This document shows positions 1-8,377 of a stretch of DNA of 14,502 nt, piece by piece; position 1 is the first letter of the stretch, and the number at the start of each line of letters is the position of its first letter. The position numbers were made by a program, and so were the translations under genes. This DNA comes from Thoreauomyces humboldtii. Taxonomy: Eukaryota; Chytridiomycota; Chytridiomycetes; Spizellomycetales; Powellomycetaceae. The notes under the pieces were generated by a model that was not told the DNA's origin, made no database searches, and was given only the letters and a program-made list of their open reading frames with translations. The stretch is from the NCBI GenBank assembly GCA_027596035.1, contig JADGJA010000581.1, positions 1 through 14,502 on the forward strand, given 5' to 3'.

Positions 1-30
1 CCCACAATCTTCGCAGAGATCAGTGCACCG

Positions 31-2726
31 ATGACAGTCAGCAACAGTCCTAGGCTGTATACCGCAGAGACTCTGCAGCAGGCTCAGAATGGCGGGGATC
101 TGGCTTTCATGAACGATTCCATCACTCGCTGGATCCCGCAGACGGACTCGGACCGCGAGGAGTTTGCACAGTGGAAGGACGGAATCGACTTCATGGCAGA
201 TATGCTGAGTTTCTTGAAGGAAATGATGGATAAACCGACACCCACACCCGAGAGCAAGAAGGAAACCTGTACCATCATTGCCAAAGTCTTCGCGGAAGCC
301 GCAAAGATTGAGGATACCCGAGACCCGATCGCAGCTCACGGCACCATCACCTCTCTGCTCGCGCTTTTGGACGACCGTCCGCTCGACGCGACTCCGGCGG
401 AAACCGAGTTGACCATTCAGATCCTGCGCGCGCTTGCGAACCTCTGCTATGACAACGATGCGAATCGAGAGCTGGTACTATGTTCACCGGGAGGCATAGC
501 TGGTTTGGCCACCTGTCTACGCTCGACAGACCTCAAAGTGGTCATCACGACCTGCGGAGCTCTTACAAACATCAGCATGGACAATGAGCCCGTTCAGACG
601 GAGATGGTGGCTGCCGGCGTCCTACCCATCCTCCTCAACATCCTGAAGGCAAACATCGACATGTCCATGGACATCGAGGTCCTCGAGACGGCCACCACTC
701 CCGCCATCCGCGTTATTAGCAATCTGTCCGAGAGCGACCGTGGTTTCCAGGAGCTTCTGACTACGGATGGCATAACGACGCTATTCCAGCTCCTGCGCTA
801 CAAGCACCAGATCATCCTGAGCCCAGAGTGCTCTGCCGATCGATTCCATGGAGCCATCGAAGTCTTGGATGCCCTGACTACGGTCCTGGAGGCCATCATG
901 GAAAAGGACGAGATTCAACGCGCCATCGTCTCGCGCGGCCTACTGGAACACATCTTGGACTTTGTTGATCACCGGCCGCGGACGTGGCCTCAAGATACGG
1001 ATGAGGAAGACGTTGTTGCTTATCACGAGGTCCGTCGAACCGTGTCACGGATGGCCACCCTTGTCACCATGAACGATGCGAATATGGTCGACATCCTCAA
1101 GAACGCTCACGTCCTCGAGCAGTTCCAGCGGTGGATGCAAAATGGGACTGGCGGCACGGATGTCGCGGAGGAAGATGAAATCCGCATGGCCGGTGCCCTT
1201 GCCATCGGCAACTTGTCGCGCAGTGACGAAACCTGCATCGCTTTGATTAGAGACTATGGTGTCGCTCAATCACTCCTCGAGCTCCTTCGGTTAGAAATCA
1301 GTCGAGCAAACGCTCCCGGCCCTGATGGCAAGAGCATCATCAAGGTTGTTCACGCCGTTGTCGGCGCTCTCAAAAACCTCTCCCTCGCGGTAGGGAACCG
1401 GGTAATCCTCGGGTCTCTAGGCGTTGTTACCCGCGTCGCGGAGATGCTGGAAGCGCAAGGAGTCAAGCCCGTTCACTACATGGGAGTCGGCGTGCTCAAG
1501 AACCTGTGCGCAGGAACTGGAAACGATGCCAATGTGTACCGACTGATCACCGGACAGGAACCTCCTTCCACTGAAGGATCCCTCGGAGACTGGGCCGCAG
1601 TTAGCACATCACCAGCCTCGCCGGCCGGCAAAACGCCTTTGAGCCGCGTGATCAGCCTCATTTGGAGCGCCACGGGGGATAACGATACCGGCACCCGTAA
1701 CGAGGGAGGTCGCCTCATGGTTAACCTCGTGCGTGCGTGCCATCGCGGGCAAGGTGAGGAAGCCGGGACTCGCTTCTGCATGCCGTCTCTGTGCACTGCT
1801 TCTGACGGTCATTCCTGTTTCCTGCAGCCTTTCCTTTGCTCAAGATGCTTGTAGATGGCAAGGCTATCGTGCCTCTTATTCAGATTATTACAGGAGCACT
1901 CTTGACACGCCCCCGAACCGTCACCGATGACGATGGAGATGTATCGCACGAGGAGGATCATCACGTGCACTTTGATGCCGTCCCCATGGAAGGACAGGTG
2001 TTCCCCATGGTTCAAAACGAAGGCATGATCGCCCTCGTGCTCATCACGAATGGTCAGTCTACTTCAATCGATCTCATTCTTTCTTTCTGAGACTGTGATG
2101 CTGAATCCCTGACTCAATAGCGTACCCCGAAGCCACGGCAATCATCACAAAATACGCCGCATCCCTGGTTCCTACGTTCCTCAATATCTTGAATAGCGGA
2201 CTCGTTCCTCCGGATCCGACAGAGGAGGGTCAACCCCTTGCAGAGCCGGCACACGTATACCCCGCGGCCGCCAAGGCGAACGTCTGCGTCCTCTTGCAGG
2301 CGTTGGTCGAAGCCGAGGGTGAGTCTTGGTTTTCGCAGTCCACTCGGACGCTTCCGATATACTCAAGCCTCTGTTGTCCCTTCAGAATCGTTCAAGGCCC
2401 GCGTCCTCGAAGCATCTCTGAAACCTACCCTCCAGACCCTATCCACCAATGCACGCACGCCCATTCAATCGCCCACCGCATCATCCGCATCCCTCGTCAC
2501 CGACAGCACACCCACACCAATAGCTCCCGCTAGTCGGGCTCTCGGTACCGCTGCGTTGGGAAGAACGGGGACCATGAGCGCTCGGTCCGGACTTCAGGGC
2601 ACCGGACCCAGGAGTCGGAGCGAGCTGGAAGGAGTGTTCGGAGCTGCTGCGGGTGTTCCCGCCGAGGGAGCCTTGGAGGGCGCTTCCTTGAGACAGGCCG
2701 CTGTGGCGCTGTTGATGGTTTTGTAG
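31..2726 (+). CDS. Armadillo-repeat protein, SmgGDS/RAP1GDS1-like small-GTPase regulator
   Basis: Model: join(31..1753, 1828..2052, 2121..2318, 2386..2726), 828 aa; all junctions keep frame. Donors are AAG|GTGAGG, GTCAGT and GTGAGT; acceptors are TGCAG, ATAG and TTCAG, with a CTGAC branch point in intron 2. ARM-type repeats are visible near residues 131-205 (ALANLCYD, CGALTNIS), 385-420 (GALAIGNLSRSDETCIAL), 439-500 (VVGALKNLSLAV, GVGVLKNLCAG) and after 560 (GGRLMVNLVRACHRG, then QNEGMIALVLITNA). The last two blocks resemble the C-terminal ARM repeats of animal SmgGDS, which binds and assists prenylation and nucleotide exchange of Rho/Rap-type GTPases in the cytosol. That function is inferred from the family. 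The last 100 residues or so are Ser/Thr/Ala-rich, beyond the usual 607-aa human length. The frame is open to the window edge, so an upstream start or exon is possible. Confidence 0.85.
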
Positions 2727-3212
2727 ATAACTTTTGAGTAGCTTTGTAGGTTGACATCTTATGGGTTATGCTACCAGACCAAGCCTTCTTTGTAATTCTT
2801 GACATTTCTGTTTTCCCAGCGCCCTTTCTCCAGTTTCTGCTGATTACTTACTCACATGCGCATCCCACCTACCCTGACGTACATTCGTTCACCATCACCC
2901 TTTCAGTCCATACTTCACCTGTTACGAGATCTTGGGCTGGCTGAAGTCGTTTGCAATGTTGTCTCTCGTGAGTCGGGCTGTGAGTGGCTTGGCAGTTGAT
3001 TCCACGCGTTTACACTTCAGAGTGCCTACACGCGTCGGCAGACCCAATCGTTACACGAAAGCAGTCTGCGCAGTATGCATCCGGGTCCGTAATGCTACGC
3101 GTTGACACCGTCCTTTTGATCACTGACTGTGCCGTTGCTGTCCCTCGCCTCAGATGCATAGTCACCGCGCCACCCGCAGTTCTGGACTAACCAAGCCACC
3201 TGCCAGACCCCG
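2727..3212. other. Intergenic stretch without a recognised gene
   Basis: This follows the stop codon of the armadillo gene. It should contain that gene's 3' UTR and the upstream region of the TATA box at 3213. Short open frames occur, but none has a recognisable domain, a supporting splice pattern or similarity to a known family. I see no RNA gene or mobile element here. Confidence 0.5.
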
Positions 3213-3221
3213 TATAAATAG
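3213..3221 (+). promoter_or_regulatory. TATA box (TATAAATAG)
   Basis: A perfect TATAAATAG lies 82 nt upstream of the ATG at 3295. A pyrimidine-rich stretch (CCCCTTCTTCTCCTTCCTC) follows, as is common around fungal transcription starts. The layout is that of a well-formed core promoter even though the ORF downstream is short. Confidence 0.5.
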
Positions 3222-3267
3222 CAGCGCATTCCTCGCGATTCCCCTTCTTCTCCTTCCTCATCCAAAA

Positions 3268-3321
3268 TCTTCAAGTCTTCAAAATATCTTCAAAATGTCT
3301 TCAAAACGTCTTCTTCAAAAG
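3268..3321 (+). repeat. Tandem TCTTCAAAA repeat, 11-nt period, containing a start codon
   Basis: Three near-identical 11-nt copies begin at 3276, 3287 and 3298 (TCTTCAAAATA, TCTTCAAAATG, TCTTCAAAACG). They are flanked by degenerate copies at 3268 (TCTTCAAG) and 3309 (TCTTCTTCAAAAG). One base change between copies creates the ATG at 3295-3297, so the start of the downstream ORF is part of the array. Confidence 0.75.
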
Positions 3322-3453
3322 CCACCTTGTATCGAATGCCTCAGGGCAAGCTTGACCCGATGCATGGTGAAGAATTTCATATTAATTGGCACACAACGAC
3401 CGTATGCCCTTTGGGTGACCCGGTGGCCTGTAATGGGCAGTCTTAGTTTTTGA
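3295..3453 (+). CDS. Small hypothetical ORF, 52 aa, behind a TATA box
   Basis: The ORF begins MSSKRLLQKPPC and is basic, with four cysteines in its first half. It has no signal peptide, no CaaX end that would suggest a mating pheromone, and no family I recognise. Support comes only from its position 82 nt downstream of a perfect TATA box and a pyrimidine-rich leader. The first codons lie in the TCTTCAAAA array. It may be a real short gene, the first exon of a spliced one, a remnant, or chance. Confidence 0.25.
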   Translation: MSSKRLLQKPPCIECLRASLTRCMVKNFILIGTQRPYALWVTRWPVMGSLSF

Positions 3454-4263
3454 CACGCGCCTATTGGCAACCTTTTCCAAATCCAAAGATGAGAATATGA
3501 TGATGTGTGCATGGCATGCAGCAGTACAATGCGGTACTGGTCACCGAATCCCCAAAAGTACATTGCGAAAGTTTGCGCAGTCCGTTGGGATTGCATTCGC
3601 ACGAACCATCTCTCCTTGAAACGACGCTTGGCCATCCAAAGGCAGCAGAGGACGTGCGTTTGCGAACCGTCAAGGTGCATCGCACACACTGTTGCAGCCT
3701 GCTGTGCTTGCGGGCTTGCGGGCTGTGAGTTGCAGCCTTCTGTGCTTGCGCAGCCGATTAGGAATGCATGCACAAGCATTTCCTCGGCACGACCATGGCC
3801 GAATACAAGATTTCAGAGTCTTTGTTACCGTTCCAAAGCAGATCGGTACTTGACGTGTTCAACAAAAATGGGGGCCAGCACGATTACCGGAATGCATGTG
3901 CATGCAAAGTCGAGATCGTAGCTTCTTGTATACTCGACCGAACTGGCAGTCGGATCGGTTCATGATAGTGTTTCATGCTTCCTCATACTACACAGACGAG
4001 CGAAAGAACAGCAGCCATCTCATGCTTGCTCTACCTGGATTAACAGAGTCAGTTACCGAAGCCGATTAACGAAAGCAAGCATTGGCTTTGCGCCACTTGT
4101 ACGAGGTTGTTTTGTATAGTCCGACTATTGTTACAGTGGGTAAAAAGCTATTCGCTAATCTTACTATAGGTACAGCGCTATGCATGTAGCGTTTTGAATG
4201 TACGAGGTCCTTCTATAGTTCTGTTGGACGACGACGTGCCATCAGACACAGGATTCGCATGCT
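3454..4263. other. Gene-poor stretch with small duplications
   Basis: No frame here has a recognisable domain or convincing spliced structure. Besides the duplicated 22-mer at 3691-3750, there are two related blocks: CGATTAGGAATGCATG near 3754-3770 and CGATTACCGGAATGCATG near 3881-3898. The right end holds the 3' flank of the minus-strand Dabb gene. Confidence 0.5.
3691..3750 (+). repeat. Direct repeat, 22 bp, one mismatch
   Basis: GTTGCAGCCTGCTGTGCTTG continuing with CG at 3691-3712 recurs at 3729-3750 with a single G-to-T change, offset by 38 nt. It does not lie in a recognised gene. A local duplication is the simplest explanation. Confidence 0.7.
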
Positions 4264-4981
4264 TCAAGTCTCAATGTCGAGAACGAGTACGCCAGTGGCT
4301 AATCAAGGAGAGAGCTTCAGTACCTCGATTTCAATAGCTAACTTAACTGCAAGGACGGATGACCGTCCTACATACCAACTCCGACAGCGGGAAGGATGTG
4401 AGTTTTGACGACGTGCACTGAGATATCAATGCCTAAGGTTAGCTAGAAAAGGACAGGCGGGCGGGGTTGGCGTGTGACTCCCGGTTCGCATACCATGTTC
4501 GGCTGACAGGTTGTACGTGTCAAGATCAGCCCTGCTCGCGAACTCCATCACAAAGACTGCCGGAGGCAAGCGTTGGAGTAAGCTCATATGCGTCCACCCT
4601 GTTCTGACTGTGCATCGCGAGTGCGCATGCGCTGACATACCATGAGTGAAGCCCTGAGCTCGCTCGGTGGTGAAGGTCTTTCCGAAAGTGAACTATGGTC
4701 GAAGTGACATATCAACGCTTGTCAGGGACTTCCAGACGGCCTCGCATTTGGCAAGGGAGGCTTTTCATCTCCAAAGCACCCGAGCTTAGCAAACCGCACC
4801 TTCTTCACTTGAGGGATCTCTGTGAGAGTGCGAATGGCGGTTTCGAAGGCGGCAATGTCTACCTCAGGCAGAACCTTGAATTGTACTGCAACGAAAGGAG
4901 GTTTCCATCAGACCTGCCATGACTCTCCGAGGTGGTTTGCCTCTTCAGTGCCTTGGCCTTACCGATGTGAGTAACGGTCAT
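4264..4981 (-). CDS. Stress-response A/B barrel (Dabb) domain protein
   Basis: Model: complement(join(4264..4298, 4376..4417, 4494..4556, 4641..4692, 4800..4885, 4963..4981)), 98 aa, stop TGA at 4264-4266. All five introns (76-107 nt) have GT..AG ends and keep frame. The spliced product starts MTVTHIVQFKVLPEVD, then has ...IPQVKKFTFGKTF, ERAQGFTHVFVMEFASR, ADLDTYNLSAEHVHVVK and ends GVLVLDIET. This is the usual order of a Dabb protein: a first H-x-V/I-x-F-K strand, a central GFTH..VMEF.SR.DLD.Y block, the EHV...K helix and a closing VLV-D strand. Its length matches the roughly 100-aa family. Dabb proteins form dimeric alpha+beta barrels; fungal members are mostly uncharacterised and the enzymatic role is unknown. 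The ATG has A at -3. An upstream in-frame TTG is not needed. Confidence 0.85.
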
Positions 4982-5101
4982 GTTGAAGCCGGTTGGAGTT
5001 GGAAATGTACGGTATGGTACCGGGGGTACCGGCGAAGTCAAGAAGTCGACGGTCGCGACGGTGACACTCGAGCTTTCCTGGCCGCCATCTTGGCTCCAAC
5101 A
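4982..5101. promoter_or_regulatory. Short divergent intergenic region (putative shared promoter)
   Basis: This is 120 bp between the minus-strand Dabb ATG and the plus-strand ATG at 5102. If both genes are real it must hold both promoters. It contains GGTACCGGGGGTACCGG-type repeats near 5016-5031. I see no clear TATA box. Confidence 0.35.
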
Positions 5102-5293
5102 ATGCCCATCCCCACCCTTGCAAGTTTCAAACCAAGATCTGCGACAGGCTTTAGCATCAGAAGCGCAATACCTCGTAGCACCTTCTACCGCGAACCTTCT
5201 TCCAGGCCGTCTTCCTCTTCTTCGCCTAAAACGGACGCCACGTCGGGCCCTATGATCAGCGCTGAAGAACTAGCCGCGTTCCGGAATTCTTGA
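5102..5293 (+). CDS. Small ORF with mitochondrial-presequence-like N-terminus, 63 aa
   Basis: The start ATG has A at -3. The first 30 residues (MPIPTLASFKPRSATGFSIR then SAIPRSTFYREP) contain Arg and Lys, many Ser/Thr and no acidic residue until the end, as in a mitochondrial targeting peptide. A Ser-rich linker and ISAEELAAFRNS follow before the stop. I recognise no family. No good splice donor is visible near the end, and V-ATPase pseudogene similarity begins about 80 nt downstream. The gene could therefore be genuinely short, or cut off by whatever placed the pseudogene there. Confidence 0.35.
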   Translation: MPIPTLASFKPRSATGFSIRSAIPRSTFYREPSSRPSSSSSPKTDATSGPMISAEELAAFRNS

Positions 5294-5373
5294 CGCGCTT
5301 GAATGGATGGATGGCGCTGGAACCACCTTGTTCTTCCGATGGCAAGAATGCGGAACTGAAGCTTTCTCGGCTG

Positions 5374-6470
5374 GAGACTTCCTGGACCACCGTATCCAGG
5401 CTCGTGCGAACGGTCTCCCGTCATCTTGGATAATATCAAGGTGAGGACGACTTTCTTGAATGGGAGACTAGGGTCTCGAACTTTACTAAGATACTTTCTA
5501 GCTCGTTAGAGTAAATTGTGGAGCTTACGCTACCGGACGAGACGAAGTGATCAGATCCAAGGCCTGGAAGTGCACGGGGAACGCGCCATTATTAGCGGAG
5601 TCGTCGAAGATGTCGAGCGTCAGCCACGTGCGCTGAGTTTACCGATGACACGCTCAAGATTTCTGTGTCCGAAGACATGCTGCGCAGAGTCTTCAACCGG
5701 CCCGGAAAGGGCATCGACAGCAGGCCTAAGGTGTTCGCAGAAGATGATCTGGAGATTCAGGGTATGGTCCGAGGAGAGTAGAACCTGTCAGTGCACTGCT
5801 AATGCCGCGCTCATTTTTCACGCACAGGTCATTCAGTGAAACCCTTATCGCGGGTTTACCCCGAAAAGATTATCATTCAGGCCGATCTGTCGGCAATCGA
5901 TACGATGAACTCATAGCGAGAACGTTCCTACCTGCCTGAAAAGCTCATGCTTGTCATCCATCGTAAACGCTGGAGTTAAGCTCAACTGGGTTGAGTTCTA
6001 CGTGTTATCGTGCATGCGAGAGAAGGAGTTCTACGCCGATGCGCCGCTTGGCAAATTGTCTGCAACCCGAGAAGTGGTGTTCGGACGGGTGGTTACCCTG
6101 GTTATATCATTTACGAGCTGCTGGCCGTGTGCAGGGACCCGGGAATGAGGTTATGCATTCAGCGGACTTCTTACCAGCTTCGAACCTCGTAGGACGCCAA
6201 GTACCCCATTGGACAAGAGGCAGCAGCGATGAAAGCTGTTGTCGGAGAAGAGGCACGCAAGCGGGAAGACCATCTTGCGTCCGAAGTTTTAGCTCAGGGT
6301 ACCGTTGAAACTTGTTCCAAGGAAAAAAGAAACGTTCAGAAATTTCATACCGCGCTTCATTGCGGCATAGGACATTACGAGCACTGGGTCTCTCTTCAGG
6401 AGTCTCCCAGAGGAAATGGTTAACTGCATTTTAACGAAGAACCTCGGCGAGATATATCCGCGAGCAGCAG
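5374..6470 (+). pseudogene. Decayed V-ATPase subunit B gene (VMA2-like) with retained introns
   Basis: Fragments in several frames follow the order of vacuolar H+-ATPase subunit B, which normally runs to about 500 aa. Seen: LDHRIQARANGL..VILDNIK (5380-5440, one base missing); ELTLPDETK and VHGERAIISGVVED (5517-5612); EFTDDTLKISVSEDMLRRVF then NRPGKGIDSRPKVFAEDDLEIQG (5634-5761); LSRVYPEKIIIQADLSAIDT (near 5846-5905); EKLMLVI; YADA...REV; YPGYIIYE; AGRVQGPGN; AKYPIGQEAAAMKAVVGEEA (6194-6253); and LFRSLPEEMVNCI..EIYPR (about 6393-6468). At least four frame changes and several in-frame stops (for example TAG right after AIDTMNS) rule out an intact product. About 150 residues of the nucleotide-binding core between AIDTMNS and EKLMLVI are missing. 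Introns at 5441-5501 and 5762-5827 still have GT..AG ends at family-compatible positions, pointing to DNA-level duplication rather than a retrocopy. Exact ends are uncertain. Confidence 0.85.
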
Positions 6471-6714
6471 GCCTTTTATTTCGTGGCCTTCCACACCTCC
6501 TTTGCTGATGAGTGTATCATCCGTTCGTATTGGCGAAATCATGTACTTGATCGTTTCAATAAATCCGGCACTCGCTAAGGCTGCGAGAAAGCAGGAACAT
6601 TATAAGCTCCAGACCATGAGTGCGGCAGGAGAGCGCCTGAAATGCTTGCTCTTGTTCGACTCCTGCTCGTCGACTTTGCCGATGCGCGTTTCGTTGCACC
6701 GCTTGCCGTTCCTG
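6471..6714. other. Spacer between convergent pseudogene and minus-strand gene
   Basis: No V-ATPase similarity is seen after about 6470, and the minus-strand gene stops at 6715. An AATAAA occurs on the plus strand near 6558. No separate gene is supported here. Confidence 0.4.
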
Positions 6715-7528
6715 TTACTCCTCTTGCTCGTTGACGTGGTGCCAATTCCTCTCGTCCGTATCCTCGTCTTGCTCTTCCTCCTCGTCCTCGTCCTGCCCCT
6801 TCTCCTCATCCTCGTCCTACTCTTTCCCCCTTCTTGTCAGGCCCCTGGTCCTCTTTCTTCTCGTCCTGCAGGCGGTATAACTCCCGCGTTCGCTATTACC
6901 CCTGGTGCTGGTCCAATTCTCGTCCTCGTTCTCTCGATATCGGCTGTTCCTTCATCTCGACGTGCTAGTCTCGCTTTCTTCCCGAAATGTTGGGACCTGG
7001 AGTCATCCCCTCGCGTCGAAACCTCTGTGACCGAACGATCCGCACTTGCTTCCTCGAGTACCGGTACTTCGCTTAGGAGTTCTCCTATCGGGCATTGCAC
7101 CCTGAGCATTCTTCGTTTCTCTACTGCACGCTCCTTGTCGAGTCCTCGAGGGCTCTCGCGGGAGCCGCTCCCTCGGCTTCCCGCGTACGGTCTTCTGTGC
7201 TCGCTTTCCGTAAAGCTGACTCGCGGCTATCATACCCCCTCCGCAGGGGTGGTCGGAGACGGCTGCGCACTCGCATCTATCGACGCCGATCTTACAAGAG
7301 AGGTGCTAGGATGGATGGAAGGAAGTCCTATGTTATTCTTATGCTCAGAAGTGTCAAAGTTCGTCTAGTCCAGAGCGAAGGAAGTGGGTCAGTCGACGAT
7401 GCTCCGATGGTCATCATTGCGCGCACAAACCGAATGAACATTTCGAACGTTTGAGCTTCAACGGATTCTCCTGATTTGAAGGAGAGCGTGTCAGTTTGAG
7501 CTTCTGGCGTCAGGCGTCGTATACCCAT
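6715..7528 (-). CDS. Tentative four-exon gene, unknown protein with acidic C-terminus
   Basis: Model: complement(join(6715..6816, 6900..7133, 7236..7364, 7427..7528)), 188 aa. Exon 1 encodes MGIRRLTPEAQTDTLSFKSG onward and its ATG has A at -3 and G at +4. Intron 1 (7365-7426) has a CTGAC branch point and a CTAG acceptor; intron 3 (6817-6899) has CTGAC before a GTAG acceptor. Intron 2 (7134-7235) is weak, with a donor after a run of G and a GACAAG acceptor. Exon 2 is Ser/Pro-rich, exon 3 charged, and exon 4 ends in a Glu/Asp-rich tail (DEDEEKGQDEDEEEEQDEDT) followed by NWHHVNEQEE. A TATA box lies at 7741-7747, and a possible 5' UTR intron spans 7597-7654. I recognise no family. A decayed gene with frameshifts, especially in the G run at 7235-7240, is a serious alternative. 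Confidence 0.4.
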
Positions 7529-7740
7529 TGTACTGGGTTCCTGCTGGTCGAGGTCAAGACGATAGAGCAGGAATGCTCGGAAGATGCGCGACGATGCTGG
7601 AAAGGGGGATGACTCGAAGGAAGAGGACCGTGAGGGGCGGAGCGAGGAACTTACAGGGGAAAGGTTGGGGTCGTGTTTGCTTGGAGAACCAGGGGCAGCG
7701 TTATGAGGAATCAGCAAAGGAAAGCGAAAGAACCCGCCTC

Positions 7741-7747
7741 TTTTATA
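7741..7747 (-). promoter_or_regulatory. TATA box (TATAAAA) for the minus-strand gene
   Basis: On the minus strand this reads CTATAAAAGAGG, about 210 nt upstream of the ATG at 7528. The leader in between contains a CTGTAAGT donor and a TTTCCAG acceptor (7597-7654), so the mature leader would be shorter. Confidence 0.5.
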
Positions 7748-7821
7748 GCGGAAGGAGTCCTCCTTTCCAACACCCGCAGGCGGCCAAGCGGGCCCAGCGA
7801 GGGCCATCCGAGGACCACGTC

Positions 7822-7847
7822 CGGAGTTCAGGCCATCCCGAACTCCG
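7822..7847. repeat. Inverted repeat CGGAGTTC-n10-GAACTCCG between two TATA boxes
   Basis: Perfect 8-bp arms at 7822-7829 and 7840-7847 have a 10-nt spacer. A further GAGTTCCGAG lies directly downstream. The element sits between two divergent TATA boxes, so a dimeric transcription-factor site is possible. No specific factor is suggested. Confidence 0.45.
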
Positions 7848-7887
7848 AGTTCCGAGTGGCTGCGTCTCTCGCATGACATGTGTGCAC

Positions 7888-7894
7888 TATAAAA
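7888..7894 (+). promoter_or_regulatory. TATA box (TATAAAA), divergent from the one at 7741
   Basis: The context is GCACTATAAAAGGCC. The nearest ATG (7909) is only about 15 nt downstream, too close for a typical start. If transcription starts near 7920, splicing GTGACG..GCCAG (about 7992-8061) would make the ATG at 8098 the first one, opening a 44-codon basic ORF (MNAARIGRKRRV...). That product is not recognised. Confidence 0.4.
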
Positions 7895-8377
7895 GGCCAC
7901 GCGGAGTCATGGCGCGCTTCCGGTTGGAAGAGGCTGTCCACTTGCCCCTTGCCCACGGATATCTATCGGAGAAGACGCTTATCACATCGGGTGACGATTT
8001 GTAAAAGAACGCGGTTGTCCACGCGGCTCCTATCTCATTCTTTTCTGTTTCCGAGCCAGAAGACTTTCCGCGGGTCATTCGGGGTCTGCGCGCTGCGATG
8101 AATGCTGCAAGGATTGGACGAAAGAGACGCGTCACTTCTTGTCACCGCCGTGCTGGCGTCATTCTGGGAAGACACCCTGTTCCTTTTGGTTTGGCAGAGA
8201 TAGAATGGCTTGCGCGAGCATCCGTTACGTGATCACACCTAAGAACGAGGAAGAATGCGCAATGGCCGAGAGCTCCAAACCGCAAGTCGTTTCTTCTTTC
8301 CCCGCGCAAACCGCTCTTTTCATCAAGGAAAGCTTTCTTCTACGAGTGCAGACGTTTCGATAGCATTTCCCGTACAC
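7895..8377. other. Unassigned stretch downstream of the plus-strand TATA box
   Basis: Several overlapping open frames exist on both strands, none with a recognisable domain. The only structured hypothesis is the short basic ORF at 8098-8232 described with the TATA box at 7888. I do not call it as a gene. Confidence 0.4.

Noticed and set aside
6661..6840. Leu/Val-rich hydrophobic plus-strand frame resembling a membrane protein
   Set aside because: It is the antisense of the Glu/Asp/Arg-rich minus-strand exon; GAG/GAC codons read as CTC/GTC on the other strand.
7003..7233. CGSFGHRGFDAR in a minus-strand frame, resembling a retrotransposon Gag zinc knuckle
   Set aside because: Two of the three zinc-binding cysteines are absent, the frame competes with the spliced model, and no reverse transcriptase, integrase or LTR is visible nearby.
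7328..7900. 190-codon minus-strand frame read as one uninterrupted protein
   Set aside because: Its first part lies upstream of, and across, the TATA box at 7741-7747 and the probable 5' UTR intron. Only the portion from 7528 onward is a plausible coding start.
8098..8232. Short basic ORF (MNAARIGRKRRV...) downstream of the TATA box at 7888
   Set aside because: It needs an assumed leader intron, is only 44 codons long and has no known similarity. It is kept only as a note with the TATA box.
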